Of a stretch of DNA of 64,000 nucleotides, positions 44,949 to 54,640 are shown one piece after another. Position 1 is the stretch's first letter, and every line of letters begins with the position of its first letter. Below the pieces are notes generated by a model. It saw only the letters and a list, made by a program, of their open reading frames with translations. It ran no database searches and had not been told where the DNA came from. The translations under genes and the position numbers were made by a program. Origin of the DNA: Bacillus sp. X1(2014) (GTDB lineage Bacteria > Bacillota > Bacilli > Bacillales_B > DSM-18226); NCBI RefSeq assembly GCF_007678255.1, contig NZ_VEED01000002.1:620001-684000 (forward strand), given 5' to 3'.

Positions 44949-46486
44949 TAATAAAAGAATTCTGTTTCATTATGGGCAACTGAATCTGTTTTATTACCAG
45001 GAGTGGACGATTTGAAGGTCGTAATTTTTTCGTATTCTCCTGGTTGGAGAATGCTTTTGTCCCCTCTCATTAGGTAGGTGTAAGCGATAATCGAGATAAA
45101 TAATCCAAATGTCCAGGCGTTATCCCACAAAAAGCGAAGTCCCGGGATGAGAAGTCCAAGTACAGGAACGGCGACACCAATTATCAGGGCGTAAACACCG
45201 TTTTTATTAAAACCGGATGTATAACTATAGCGGCCGTTTACATCATATAGTTCGTTAAGGGCCATTTGCCGCTTGCGAACAAGCCAGTAATCCGCAATGG
45301 CAATTCCATCAATCGGACCGAGTAAAGCACCGTACGTTCCCAACCAGCCAAAAATATAGTTACCAAAGTTCTCCATGATATACCAAGGCTGCATTAAAAT
45401 CGCAAAGATTCCAGTGATTAGTGCACCTATGCCAAACGTAATTCGTCTTGGATTTAGATTTTCAATTGCACGGGCCGGTGCAACGATGTTTGCCCCGACA
45501 TTGATCGTTAAGGAGGCAATGACAATGATTAATGTTCCCAAAAAGATAACGAATGGCGGGAATTTCGCAAGCAGTTGAACGGGATCCCAGAGTGCTGTCC
45601 CGAAAATAACCACTGTCGCAGATGTGACAGCAATTCCAATAAAGGAGAAGATACTCATTGTAAGTGGGAGGGAGAAACTTTGAGCCAGCATTTGTGATTT
45701 TTGACTTTTTGCATAGCGGCAAAAGTCAGGAATATTCAAGGCAAGGGTTGCCCAGAAGGCAATGACGCCGGTTAATGCAGGGAAAAATACCTTTAAAAAC
45801 GCACCTGTTGTCGCGAATTCAGAAGGGGTATCTAAGATCGGGCCCCACCCTCCTGCATTTGTATATGCCCATATAAGTAGAATAATGGAAGCGATGCCGA
45901 CAATCGGTGTGGCAATTAAGCCAAGAACTTTCATTGCTTGAGGTCCCCTATAGGCGACAACCACATTTAATGCCCAAAACAAGGCAAATACAATTGCTGT
46001 ATGTCCTGGGACGTTTCTCCAGGCGGCAAAAGAAGCCGATAAAAGTGTATCAATCGCACCCGTACCAATCCATGTGTTAATTCCAAACCAGCCAGCAGCA
46101 ACAATCGCTCTAGCTAAAGCTGGGATATGCGCTCCTTTTGATCCAAACCATAAACGAGCAAATACGGGATAGGGAATTCCAAACTTCGTACCAGCATGGG
46201 AATTTAATAGAATAGGGATAAGGACAATGACATTTCCAAGAAAAATCGTTCCTATTGCCTGCCACCAATTCATTCCTAACGAAATCAGGCCACTAGCCAT
46301 CGTATAGGCAGGAATACATAAACACATACCAATCCATAATGTAGCAAAGTTAAGCCCTTTCCATGAATGTTCCTTCATTGTCGTTGGGCGCAGGTCATCA
46401 TTCCACATTTCACTGTTACTTAAACCATTGGCTGCTTCAGTCGTCAGGGTAACAATACCATTTTGTTCAATTTGCGTTTTCAACAA
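44948..46486 (-). CDS. NCS1 family nucleobase:cation symporter (PucI-like)
   Basis: A 512-residue transporter with 12 predicted helices. Motifs typical of the NCS1 family are visible: HSWKGLNFATLWIGMCLCIP near residue 40, the HAGTKFGIPYPVFARLWFG stretch near 96 and TLALNIPDFCRYAKSQK near 244. It resembles allantoin/hydantoin and cytosine/purine permeases such as B. subtilis PucI. Start: two TTG codons follow AAGGGGG at 4 and 7 bases, so the first residue may be one codon later. A MocR regulator lies upstream on the same strand, 457 bp away. The substrate (purine, allantoin or vitamin) is not settled. Confidence 0.85.
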   Translation of the reverse strand: MLKTQIEQNGIVTLTTEAANGLSNSEMWNDDLRPTTMKEHSWKGLNFATLWIGMCLCIPAYTMASGLISLGMNWWQAIGTIFLGNVIVLIPILLNSHAGTKFGIPYPVFARLWFGSKGAHIPALARAIVAAGWFGINTWIGTGAIDTLLSASFAAWRNVPGHTAIVFALFWALNVVVAYRGPQAMKVLGLIATPIVGIASIILLIWAYTNAGGWGPILDTPSEFATTGAFLKVFFPALTGVIAFWATLALNIPDFCRYAKSQKSQMLAQSFSLPLTMSIFSFIGIAVTSATVVIFGTALWDPVQLLAKFPPFVIFLGTLIIVIASLTINVGANIVAPARAIENLNPRRITFGIGALITGIFAILMQPWYIMENFGNYIFGWLGTYGALLGPIDGIAIADYWLVRKRQMALNELYDVNGRYSYTSGFNKNGVYALIIGVAVPVLGLLIPGLRFLWDNAWTFGLFISIIAYTYLMRGDKSILQPGEYEKITTFKSSTPGNKTDSVAHNETEFFY

Positions 46487-46943
46487 ATTTCCCCCTTATT
46501 GGTTATTTAACGTGCTTTTTAGTGAAACAATGATGCCTTAAATTCAAATGTACAGATTTGTTGGAACTCCTCTCACTCAAGATATAATTGAACGAATATT
46601 TAAAAAATTTTTAGCAGTTTTTACCTACTCACCATTGCATCCCCTCTTTCCTTCAACTCCCGAAAACAGGATCCTGTTTGCCGTACCCTATGTATCAGGT
46701 AAAGCAATAGGACAAGAAAACCTACTTCTCTATACTAAATTATAAACCTCTTCTACTTTCTGTCATTGGACAAAAAGTAGAATAATTTCGATAAATTCTT
46801 TTATGTTATGTAAAATGCTGCATCGGGTTGATCAGGTGTATCCTCCTGAAAGGATACCAATACCTTTTATTGGATTATAATCAGGAGGACAGGATCTGTC
46901 TTAAATTGCGTAAGAATCCCTTACATCATTTCGTGTTCATTTT
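46487..46943. promoter_or_regulatory. Long leader/intergenic region with overlapping hairpins
   Basis: 457 bp between the MocR gene and the NCS1 permease gene. At 46840-46891 three hairpins compete: GTATCC...GGATAC (46840-46859), CCAATA...TATTGG (46859-46875) and TCCTCCTGA...TCAGGAGGA (46843-46851 with 46883-46891). The third excludes the first. On the minus strand this lies downstream of MocR and 350-400 bp before the permease. No known riboswitch consensus was recognised. A 65-codon plus-strand frame here (46548) has no ribosome binding site and is not called. Confidence 0.4.
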
Positions 46944-48389
46944 CTAATAGTTGTTTACTTCTAACTTAGTTAATGCGTGTGATAATCTATTGATTCCCTC
47001 ATGAATCATGCTTGTATCAACCCTTCCATAGGTAAGACGGAGACACCCTTTTTCAGAGCCTAAAACATTTCCAGGTACAAAGGCTATTCCCTTCCTGATT
47101 GATTCCTCCAGTAATTTTTGCTCATCTATAGGTTTGTTTACTTTGCACCACAGATGAATTCCCCCATCTGGAATAGAGAAAGAAACTTTTTCATCCAATA
47201 ATTGGTTAAGACTTTGAACAAGTTGATCTCTCCGTTGTTCAAGCTCTTTTCTTAAAAATTGTATATGTGCATCAAAGGACTGTGACTTGAGAAATTCGTT
47301 CGCCACCCATTGAGGAAAAACACTGTGTCCAAAATCAACTTGTTGTTTCGCGTCGGCAAGCCGTTGAATGACCTTTGAGGGGCCAATAACCCAACCGATT
47401 CGTAATCCTGAAGCAATAATTTTCGACAATGAACTAATATATAGGACATTTCCATTATCATCCATTGATTTTAACGATGGATTTACCACTCCATTAAAGG
47501 AGGTCAAACTATAGGGGTCATCTTCAATAATCGGAATTCCAAATTCTGCTGAAAGGTTTAAAATTCGTTGACGCCTTTGCAGGGAAAGAACCTTACCCGT
47601 TGGGTTTTGATAATCCGGATTTAAGAATACCATTCTTATTCGATGTTTCTTATGTAATTGAACAAGGTCCTCCGGATTTATCCCATATGAATCCACGGGC
47701 AATCGGAAGATTTTTAAACCTGCTGTTTGAAAAATGGGCAGGGAAAAACAATAAGATGGATCCTCTATAGCAACAGCGTCACCAGGTTTAAGCAAGCATT
47801 GGACAATCAAATGCAGCGCTTGCTGTGCACCCGATGTAATAAGAATGGAAGAAGAAGTTGTATTAATATTCTTATACTCATTCACATGTGCGGCAATCGT
47901 ACACCTTAATTCTTCATTCCCTTGCGGATCATCATAGCCAAGATAGCCTGTAAAGGGCTGCTCGGAAAGAATTTGTTGGAATTGCTCATTTGGAAACAGA
48001 CTAGGTGACAATTCACCGCTTGCCATATTAATAAGGTCATTATCTTGTGTTTCCTTACGAATTCTTTGAACAACAGGAAGGTTGGGAAGAAATGAGCCAC
48101 GCTCCAAATATCTACTCCAGTTTGGAATTCGTCTATGTTCGAGCCCCCAAATATCTGTACTGACAATGGTCCCACTACCTTTTTTTCTCTCAACAATCCC
48201 CAGTGACTGCAGTTCTTCATATGCGGCTACCACTGTACTACGATTCACTTGCAGCTCTTCAGCTAAGGCCCTTTCTGAAGGTAACATGGTTTCCGGTGAA
48301 AACTGGCCTGTGGAAATACCTTGTTCAATGTAATCAGCAATTTGTTTATAAATTGGTTTTTTATTTGTTCGATCGGGTCTCCAATCCAC
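46944..48389 (-). CDS. MocR-family regulator (GntR HTH fused to aminotransferase)
   Basis: A 481-residue MocR/GabR/PdxR-type regulator. The GTG start at 48387-48389 is chosen because GGAGGGAGAACG lies just upstream. The N-terminal GntR winged helix has KPIYKQIADYIEQGIS, then LPSERALAEELQVNRSTVVA near residue 37. A fold type I aminotransferase domain follows, with ITSGAQQALHLIVQ near residue 190 and the PLP lysine in YISSLSKIIASGLRIGW near 314. It binds PLP (and usually an amino compound) to control amino acid or vitamin B6 related genes. Likely targets are the divergent small gene and the NCS1 permease. No PdxST genes are seen nearby. Confidence 0.88.
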   Translation of the reverse strand: MDWRPDRTNKKPIYKQIADYIEQGISTGQFSPETMLPSERALAEELQVNRSTVVAAYEELQSLGIVERKKGSGTIVSTDIWGLEHRRIPNWSRYLERGSFLPNLPVVQRIRKETQDNDLINMASGELSPSLFPNEQFQQILSEQPFTGYLGYDDPQGNEELRCTIAAHVNEYKNINTTSSSILITSGAQQALHLIVQCLLKPGDAVAIEDPSYCFSLPIFQTAGLKIFRLPVDSYGINPEDLVQLHKKHRIRMVFLNPDYQNPTGKVLSLQRRQRILNLSAEFGIPIIEDDPYSLTSFNGVVNPSLKSMDDNGNVLYISSLSKIIASGLRIGWVIGPSKVIQRLADAKQQVDFGHSVFPQWVANEFLKSQSFDAHIQFLRKELEQRRDQLVQSLNQLLDEKVSFSIPDGGIHLWCKVNKPIDEQKLLEESIRKGIAFVPGNVLGSEKGCLRLTYGRVDTSMIHEGINRLSHALTKLEVNNY

Positions 48390-48416
48390 CGTTCTCCCTC
48401 CTTTCATAAAAGTGGA

Positions 48417-48445
48417 TGGTCCATTTTTTTAGCAATTGGCTGGTC
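48417..48445. promoter_or_regulatory. Direct TGGTC repeats, probable MocR operator
   Basis: TGGTCCATTTTTTTA (48417-48431) and TGGTCATTTTTTATA (48441-48455) form a direct repeat 24 bp apart, in the MocR upstream region. MocR proteins characteristically bind paired direct repeats near their own promoter. Confidence 0.5.
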
Positions 48446-48533
48446 ATTTTTTATAACTTTAACCTTAATATAGGAATCATACTATGTCTAATGAAAAATC
48501 AATAATTTTATCATTTAGTGAGGATGAAAAAAT

Positions 48534-48725
48534 ATGAAGATTGGCATGATTCTTATCATTGTTGTTTTAATAGCAGCATTAGTTGGTACCCTTGCACTTA
48601 CTGGGAAACCAGATGATGACTATAAAAGTTCCACAAAACAAAACACTATACGATTGACGGCTATTTATGCCATTGTCATCTTAGCTGCAATTGGAGGCTT
48701 GGCTTGGTATATCAGTATAAACTAA
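48534..48725 (+). CDS. Small two-helix membrane protein, 63 aa
   Basis: Not recognised. Two hydrophobic helices (about 2-22 IGMILIIVVLIAALVGTLAL and about 43-60 LTAIYAIVILAAIGGLAWYI) flank a charged loop with KPDDDYKSSTKQN. GTGAGGATG lies before the ATG. It is divergent from the MocR regulator and may be part of its regulon. It resembles the 78-aa protein at 57837 in architecture. A small membrane regulator or respiratory-complex accessory subunit is possible but unsupported. Confidence 0.6.
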   Translation: MKIGMILIIVVLIAALVGTLALTGKPDDDYKSSTKQNTIRLTAIYAIVILAAIGGLAWYISIN

Positions 48726-48779
48726 ATCATAAATCACTGGCAGTAAACACATAATAAGGTTAAAAAGGTGTGTTTATCT

Positions 48780-49061
48780 GTGGATTTCCCTGCCATTCAA
48801 ACGAATTTTTGGGATGCGGTATTTGCGATCCCAATCATTATCTTGTTAACTCAACTAATTAAGGTATATTTCAAGTTACCGAAATGGTTTGTTCCAACCA
48901 TTGCACTTCTATTTGGACTAGGAATTTCAATTTTTATTAGTCATAAACATAACACTCTTGGCGGTATATTTATGGGCTGGTTTTACGGATATGCAGCAAT
49001 TGGAACTTATGCATCGTTAAAAACAAATATTATTTCCTTTAGAAATAAACAAAAGAAATAA
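48780..49061 (+). CDS. Small membrane protein, holin-like, 93 aa
   Basis: A 93-residue protein with two to three hydrophobic segments (FWDAVFAIPIIILLTQLIKV near residues 10-29, FVPTIALLFGLGISIF near 37-52 and GWFYGYAAIGTYAS near 64-77) and a basic C-terminus RNKQKK. This layout resembles small phage-type holins. GTG at 48780 is chosen because AAAAAGGTG lies nine bases upstream; an earlier GTG at 48768 overlaps that site. It follows the 63-aa membrane protein by 54 bp on the same strand. The holin label is a resemblance only. Confidence 0.55.
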   Translation: MDFPAIQTNFWDAVFAIPIIILLTQLIKVYFKLPKWFVPTIALLFGLGISIFISHKHNTLGGIFMGWFYGYAAIGTYASLKTNIISFRNKQKK

Positions 49062-49178
49062 TTTTAAGCCCTCCCTTATTTATCGCATAATTCAAAATCT
49101 ATTAAAAATAATTATTTCGAAATCCGAAAAAAATGTTACAATACTAATTATTACTTTTAATAGATTGAAGGGACATGA

Positions 49179-50105
49179 ATGAAAAAAAAGCAATGGCTTA
49201 TATACGGAATGTTGATTTTCGCTACGGCGACATGGGGAAGTGCATTTATTGCTGGAAAGATTGCTGTTCAAGACTTCGAACCGGCAACTGTTGCTTTTTT
49301 ACGTTTTTTAGGAGCTGCTGTCCTCTTGTTCCCGCTGATGTGGGTAACTGAAAAAAATCGGATCCGGCCAACTCTTAAGGACTATGGCTTGTTTGCGGTT
49401 TTAGGCTTAACTGGAATAGCTCTCTATAATATTTGCTTTTTTATTGCCACCAAACATGCACCAGTCATTAAGAGTTCCTTATTTATTGCGTCAAATCCTG
49501 TATTAATCGTTCTTCTATCAGGGATATTTTTAAAAGAGACGATCACCAAGAACCATATTATTGGAATGGTTACTGCTCTTATAGGGGTTACTTTTATTAT
49601 TACAGATGGTCACGTACTTTCTTTATTCGAAATTGGCTTTGAAACGATTGATTTTGTTTTACTTGGTGCGGTGATTTGTTGGGCCTTATATAGCGTTGTT
49701 GGCAAAGTGGTGTTAAAAAAATTTAGTTCAGTCGAATCCACTACTTATGCCGTAGCTTTTGGTACATTATTTTTATTGCCATTTGCATTAGTGGAAACCA
49801 CATGGAAGGATGTACAGCATGCTGACATTTCAACTTGGATAGCCATTGCCCACATGAGCATTTTCGTAACAGTGGTGGCATTTATCATGTATTATTACGG
49901 GATCAAGGAAATTGGCGCGGCAAAAGCATCGATTTTTATTAATGTCATGCCAGTATCGGCCGTCTTGATGGCAACGATCTTTTTAAATGAAACCTTCACT
50001 GTGGCTCACGGAATTGGAGCTGCCTTTGTTCTATCAGGTGTTTATATTGGAACAAATACGAAGATATTTAAGAAAAAAATAAGTACAGTAAATCGTGCTA
50101 TTTAA
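49179..50105 (+). CDS. EamA/DMT family transporter
   Basis: A 308-residue drug/metabolite exporter with ten helices in two EamA repeats (about 10-140 and 155-290). The first helix carries ATWGSAFIAGKIAVQDFEPA and the second repeat ends FTVAHGIGAAFVLSGVYIG. Members export amino acids or other metabolites. GAAGGGACATGA precedes the ATG. The following terminator at 50121 isolates it from the next gene. Substrate unknown. Confidence 0.87.
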   Translation: MKKKQWLIYGMLIFATATWGSAFIAGKIAVQDFEPATVAFLRFLGAAVLLFPLMWVTEKNRIRPTLKDYGLFAVLGLTGIALYNICFFIATKHAPVIKSSLFIASNPVLIVLLSGIFLKETITKNHIIGMVTALIGVTFIITDGHVLSLFEIGFETIDFVLLGAVICWALYSVVGKVVLKKFSSVESTTYAVAFGTLFLLPFALVETTWKDVQHADISTWIAIAHMSIFVTVVAFIMYYYGIKEIGAAKASIFINVMPVSAVLMATIFLNETFTVAHGIGAAFVLSGVYIGTNTKIFKKKISTVNRAI

Positions 50106-50120
50106 TTAAAATAATCGCGT

Positions 50121-50155
50121 AAAAGGACTTACCTAATTGGTTAGTCCTTTTTTTA
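50121..50155 (+). terminator. Terminator after the EamA gene
   Basis: AAAGGACTTACC pairs with GGTTAGTCCTTT with one mismatch, and T-runs follow. Confidence 0.8.
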
Positions 50156-50236
50156 ACAAGCACTTTATTACTAAAAAAGTGTACCTTAAAGTATAATAAT
50201 GTATATAAAATAGCATCTTGAGAAGGAGCATGCTTT

Positions 50237-50917
50237 ATGGGTTTTATCGTTTATTTTATTCTAATCATGATAATTCCAATATTTGTGCAGATGTATTTAA
50301 GGAGTACCTACTCTAAATTTTTGAAAGTAGGAGCCTCTTCTGGTTTAACGGGGGCCCAGGCTGCTAAAAGAATCTTGGATCAAAATGGCTTATATGATGT
50401 ATCGGTCGAAGAAGTGAAAGGCCACTTATCTGACCACTACGATCCAAGAAGTAGAAGTGTTAGGCTTTCCTCAACGAACTATCATGGGACCTCGATTGCT
50501 TCGATATCCGTTGCCATTCACGAGGTTGGCCATTGTTTACAACAAAAGGATGGTTATGTACCTTTACGAGTAAGACATGCATTGGTACCTGTCGCGAACA
50601 TTGGCTCAAATTTTTCATTTATCTTGATCTTAATCGGTATTCTTTTATCCTCTGCCAATTTTTTATTACTTGGAATTATCGCTATGGGGGCTGCAGTCCT
50701 TTTTCAGGTGGTTACGTTACCTGTCGAATTCAATGCGAGTTCCAGAGCTCTCGATGTAATGGTTGGTTCTGGTCTGATTAGAAATGAGGAAGAGTATCGG
50801 GCGAAAAAAGTGCTTAACGCGGCTGCGCTAACGTATGTAGCAGCAACAGTAGTTGCAGTAGCAGAATTACTCCGTTTTGTACTCATGTTTACTGGAATGC
50901 AAAATAATGATGATTAA
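50237..50917 (+). CDS. yugP: YugP-type membrane zinc metallopeptidase
   Basis: A 226-residue integral membrane protein of the zinc peptidase family typified by B. subtilis YugP. HEVGH is present in AIHEVGHCLQQKDGYVPLRV (about 96-100). Hydrophobic helices occur at the N-terminus and after the motif (IGSNFSFILILIGILLSSAN; FLLLGIIAMGAAVLFQVVTL). The LPVEFNASSRAL motif near 157 is conserved and supplies a third ligand. The substrate is unknown. AGAAGGAGCATGC precedes the ATG and a strong terminator follows. Confidence 0.85.
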   Translation: MGFIVYFILIMIIPIFVQMYLRSTYSKFLKVGASSGLTGAQAAKRILDQNGLYDVSVEEVKGHLSDHYDPRSRSVRLSSTNYHGTSIASISVAIHEVGHCLQQKDGYVPLRVRHALVPVANIGSNFSFILILIGILLSSANFLLLGIIAMGAAVLFQVVTLPVEFNASSRALDVMVGSGLIRNEEEYRAKKVLNAAALTYVAATVVAVAELLRFVLMFTGMQNNDD

Positions 50918-50923
50918 GAATGT

Positions 50924-50957
50924 AAATAAGACTCCCGCGGTGGAGTCTTATTTTTTG
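50924..50957 (+). terminator. Terminator after yugP
   Basis: AAATAAGACTCC pairs with GGAGTCTTATTT (50924-50935 with 50942-50953), followed by TTTT. Confidence 0.85.
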
Positions 50958-50966
50958 CTTCAGTTA

Positions 50967-51122
50967 TTAGGATTTTTCTGATGTTATGTCGTTATAGGGC
51001 AAGATCAGTTTTTCCAGCCTACTATAATCCATGGAACTAATTTCCTCCATTAATCTAGGAATTGCTTTTTCAGGATAGCCATAATCACGAAGTAGTTTCC
51101 GCTTTTTTTCTATTTGATCCAC
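50967..51122 (-). CDS. Small helical protein, 51 aa
   Basis: A 51-residue gene supported by GGGAGGTATTAGA eight bases before a GTG start. The translation begins VDQIEKKRKLLRDYGYPEKA, continues IPRLMEEISSMDYSRLEKLI and ends PYNDITSEKS. It is charged and helical, with no membrane segment. The shared terminator of yugP lies on its 3' side, so it forms a tidy antiparallel unit. Not recognised as a named family. Confidence 0.6.
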   Translation of the reverse strand: MDQIEKKRKLLRDYGYPEKAIPRLMEEISSMDYSRLEKLILPYNDITSEKS

Positions 51123-51459
51123 TCTAATACCTCCCCTAATCTGTGTTGTGATTTTCCTTTAAAAAACCAATATCATTTTCACATTTTGCCCGAGACCTTC
51201 ATGTTCTATGAATTCTTTTCAAATCCCATCAGTAAGTTTACATAATGTAATTATAGTTAATTAATATAGAAATATTGCATAAGTTTTCTTGTCGGTTTTT
51301 CTGTACTTAGATTTGACTAGGAATATCCTGTAACTATATAATAAATCCCCATCGATTATAAAAATTACTGTTTAAGTGTGTTTTGGATAGAGTTTTTCTT
51401 GGAACATGTTATACTTTGCTTTACAAATATCTGTGAAAGAATTATTGGGAGTGTGTATT
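51123..51459. promoter_or_regulatory. Intergenic region with promoter for the HAD gene
   Basis: 337 bp without a gene. TTGACT (51313-51318), an 18-bp spacer and TATAAT (51337-51342) form a good sigma-A promoter on the plus strand about 115 bp before the phosphatase start, leaving an untranslated leader of about 110 bases. No riboswitch is recognised in that leader. Confidence 0.6.
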
Positions 51460-52239
51460 ATGAATTACAAGGTTGTCATCTTAGATATAGACGGAACCAT
51501 CCTCCCGCATGGAAAAACACTGAGTCATGCCACAAAGGATGCCATCCAGAGGCTAAAAGAGAATCAGACAAAAGTGGTGATTGCTACCGGGAGAGCACCA
51601 TATTTTACTGAGTCGATTATTCGAGAAACTGGGGTCGACTCGATGGTCTTTTTTAATGGATCATTTGCCTTCCATGAAGGAAAAGAAATATACAAGAGTT
51701 CGATTGAAAAGCAAGTATTAGAAAGAGTCCATCAATTATCCAATGACTTTCAACATCCACTGACATATTTAGGCGATTCAAGCTTTAAAGTTACTCATTT
51801 AGATCATCCCTTCGTCGTAGAAGCGTACCAGCATGATCCATGGAAACCGGAGCTTGCCACGCCGCAATATTGGAAGGACCAAGATATATATCAAATCTTC
51901 CTTCATTGCGATCTGGAAGAGGAATTATCCTATCAGTCAATGGTTCCAGAACTGGATTTCCGCAGATGGAGTTCAGGGGCACGTACGTGTGATGTGAATT
52001 TGTCTAATTCAAACAAAGCAGTGGGAATTAGTAAATTATTAGAAAAACTAGGGATTGCACCTGATGAGGCCGTTGCCTTTGGCGATGGTTTAAATGATAT
52101 GGAAATGCTGTCACTGGTCGGAATGGGAGTCGCTATGGGAAATGCCCGTGATGAATTGAAAGCAGTGGCCAATATGGTCACACTCTCCGCCGAAGAAGAT
52201 GGTGTCCGTTACGGATTAGAGCGTCTCGGTTTAATTTAA
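51460..52239 (+). CDS. Cof-type HAD-IIB phosphatase
   Basis: A 259-residue haloacid dehalogenase phosphatase. Motif I DIDGTIL is at residues 8-14 (VVILDIDGTILPHGKT). Motif II is VVIATGRAPYFTES near 40-53, and motif IV FGDGLNDMEMLSLVGMGVAM lies near 205-225. The large C2B cap between them is typical of sugar phosphate phosphatases such as YidA and Cof. ATG at 51460 is chosen as GGGAGTG precedes it; an upstream ATG (51406) has no such site. It dephosphorylates an unidentified sugar or nucleotide phosphate. Confidence 0.85.
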   Translation: MNYKVVILDIDGTILPHGKTLSHATKDAIQRLKENQTKVVIATGRAPYFTESIIRETGVDSMVFFNGSFAFHEGKEIYKSSIEKQVLERVHQLSNDFQHPLTYLGDSSFKVTHLDHPFVVEAYQHDPWKPELATPQYWKDQDIYQIFLHCDLEEELSYQSMVPELDFRRWSSGARTCDVNLSNSNKAVGISKLLEKLGIAPDEAVAFGDGLNDMEMLSLVGMGVAMGNARDELKAVANMVTLSAEEDGVRYGLERLGLI

Positions 52240-52288
52240 ACCGAGTGCTCTTATCAGTTTTGATATGGGAGATAAGGAGTGAGAAGTC

Positions 52289-52816
52289 GTGAATTTAACA
52301 TATGAAGTCATCTCGGACGAAGAAATAGAATATTGCCGAGATTTATGCAATGAATTAATGGCCTTTCAAAAATCCAAAGCTTACATAACACCCGAACGAT
52401 TTGATAGCATGAATTTTGACACCCGAATGGTACCTTCGATAAATAGCGCCATTCACAATTACATCGTGATTGTAAAAGATGGAGACCAAATCGTTGGGTA
52501 TGTCTATTCAAATATCTCACCCAAAGAGGCTTATTCTAATGAATTTGCCACCTTTTTTGACCTTTCATCGGTTCATAGACCAAATGTTGGTTGTTTATCG
52601 CAATTTTATATTAAGGACGAGTATCGGAAGTATGGGGTGGGGTCTACACTTTTCAACATGTCGATGGAGTGGTTAAAACAATTTGATGAGGTCGAGGATT
52701 ATTTTATCTTTGTCTCTAACGGAAATAATGACGCGCTAGAATTTTATAAACGTAAGGGATTTTCGGTCAGTCATGAGATCTTGGACGGTTTTATAACAGT
52801 GTTACGCAGTAAATAG
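52289..52816 (+). CDS. GNAT family N-acetyltransferase
   Basis: A 175-residue acetyltransferase, third of the GNAT type in the window. The acetyl-CoA site is at about residues 107-122 (FYIKDEYRKYGVGSTLFNMS), and DALEFYKRKGF near 150 is the C-terminal core. The GTG start at 52289 has AAGGAGTG eight bases upstream. It lies 49 bp after the HAD gene in the same direction and may be co-transcribed. Substrate unknown. Confidence 0.82.
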   Translation: MNLTYEVISDEEIEYCRDLCNELMAFQKSKAYITPERFDSMNFDTRMVPSINSAIHNYIVIVKDGDQIVGYVYSNISPKEAYSNEFATFFDLSSVHRPNVGCLSQFYIKDEYRKYGVGSTLFNMSMEWLKQFDEVEDYFIFVSNGNNDALEFYKRKGFSVSHEILDGFITVLRSK

Positions 52817-52823
52817 AAACGAA

Positions 52824-52872
52824 AAAAAGCTTGTAGGATTTGGTCCATATAGATGTAATCTACAAGCTTTTT
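52824..52872. terminator. Terminator between convergent genes
   Basis: AAAAAGCTTGTAGGATT pairs with AATCTACAAGCTTTTT, with one bulge. T-runs on both strands serve the GNAT gene and the minus-strand phage-domain gene. Confidence 0.75.
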
Positions 52873-52883
52873 GTATGTACTTA

Positions 52884-53189
52884 TTACATCCATTCTTCAG
52901 CGATCGAGCTGTTATCAGCAATGGTGAAGGCTGCATTAGTAATGGCTTGGGCTAATGTGTCGCCCGTTTCACATATGTTATTAAAGCAAACTTCAGTGCC
53001 CCCATTGGTTGTATAAGTAAAACCAAAGTCTTTTAATTTTTCAACGATGAGCATCGCATGGTCAAGCTTCTCCTCGGGTTGAAAATCAGCAACTGGAATG
53101 AATTTCCCTTTTTCAAAATCAAACCATCTGTCCCATCTATTTAACTTCCAACCTAGTATTCTCCGAGCGATTATTTCTACTTGGTTCAT
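52884..53189 (-). CDS. Phage ABA-sandwich domain protein, 101 aa
   Basis: A 101-residue protein resembling the phage ABA-sandwich domain often found in Bacillus prophages. It begins MNQVEIIARRILGWKLNRWD and has DHAMLIVEKLKDFGFTYTTN near residue 43. The C-terminal block is AQAITNAAFTIADNSSIAEE. It stands alone with no other phage genes around, so it looks like a domesticated or stranded phage gene. Function unknown. The start follows a GAGCCAGAAAGAAATG-like site. Confidence 0.7.
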   Translation of the reverse strand: MNQVEIIARRILGWKLNRWDRWFDFEKGKFIPVADFQPEEKLDHAMLIVEKLKDFGFTYTTNGGTEVCFNNICETGDTLAQAITNAAFTIADNSSIAEEWM

Positions 53190-53324
53190 TTCTTTCTGGC
53201 TCCTTTTCTCTGTATTTTTCTATTTTACTATTTCCATCGTGTCTGGCCACCGTAATCATTTTCAATTTAGTGACAATTCATAGGGTGAGGAGGTTATGGA
53301 TGCCCAATAATTACAGGTAGGAGC

Positions 53325-53363
53325 CAGTTAGGTCGTCAATCATGGCGACTGACGACCTAACTG
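53325..53363. terminator. Terminator of the aldo/keto reductase gene
   Basis: CAGTTAGGTCGTC (53325-53337) pairs with GACGACCTAACTG (53351-53363), a 13-bp perfect stem just beyond the reductase stop codon. Confidence 0.7.
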
Positions 53364-53378
53364 TTTGAGCACAACATA

Positions 53379-54365
<987 letters not shown>

Positions 54366-54598
54366 CCTTTACCATCCTCTCATGATTATCCTTTTTCGTG
54401 AAAACAACGTATTTATGCTGTACATGTTTCCTTTCATTTAACCGAGATCCTTTTATTTATGTAAGGCTTAGACAGTATTTACATATTATACCAACTTGGT
54501 GAATTTTCCACCAATGAAACAATAATTTGGGGCTGCTTTACTTTCTCTAATTCATTGTATGTCTAGTCTTGGTAAGATAGGACGGCCACTCTACCCAC

Positions 54599-54629
54599 AA
54601 AAAAGGACTATCTCCTATGAGCTAGTCCT
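54599..54629 (-). terminator. Terminator of the cysteine desulfurase gene
   Basis: On the minus strand AGGACTA pairs with TAGTCCT (54623-54629 with 54604-54610), and a run of T follows. It lies 12 bp after the stop. Confidence 0.75.
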
Positions 54630-54640
54630 CTTCCTTTATT

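Noticed and set aside
46548..46745. 65-codon plus-strand frame in the MocR-permease gap
   Set aside because: No ribosome binding site and no recognisable product; the region looks regulatory.
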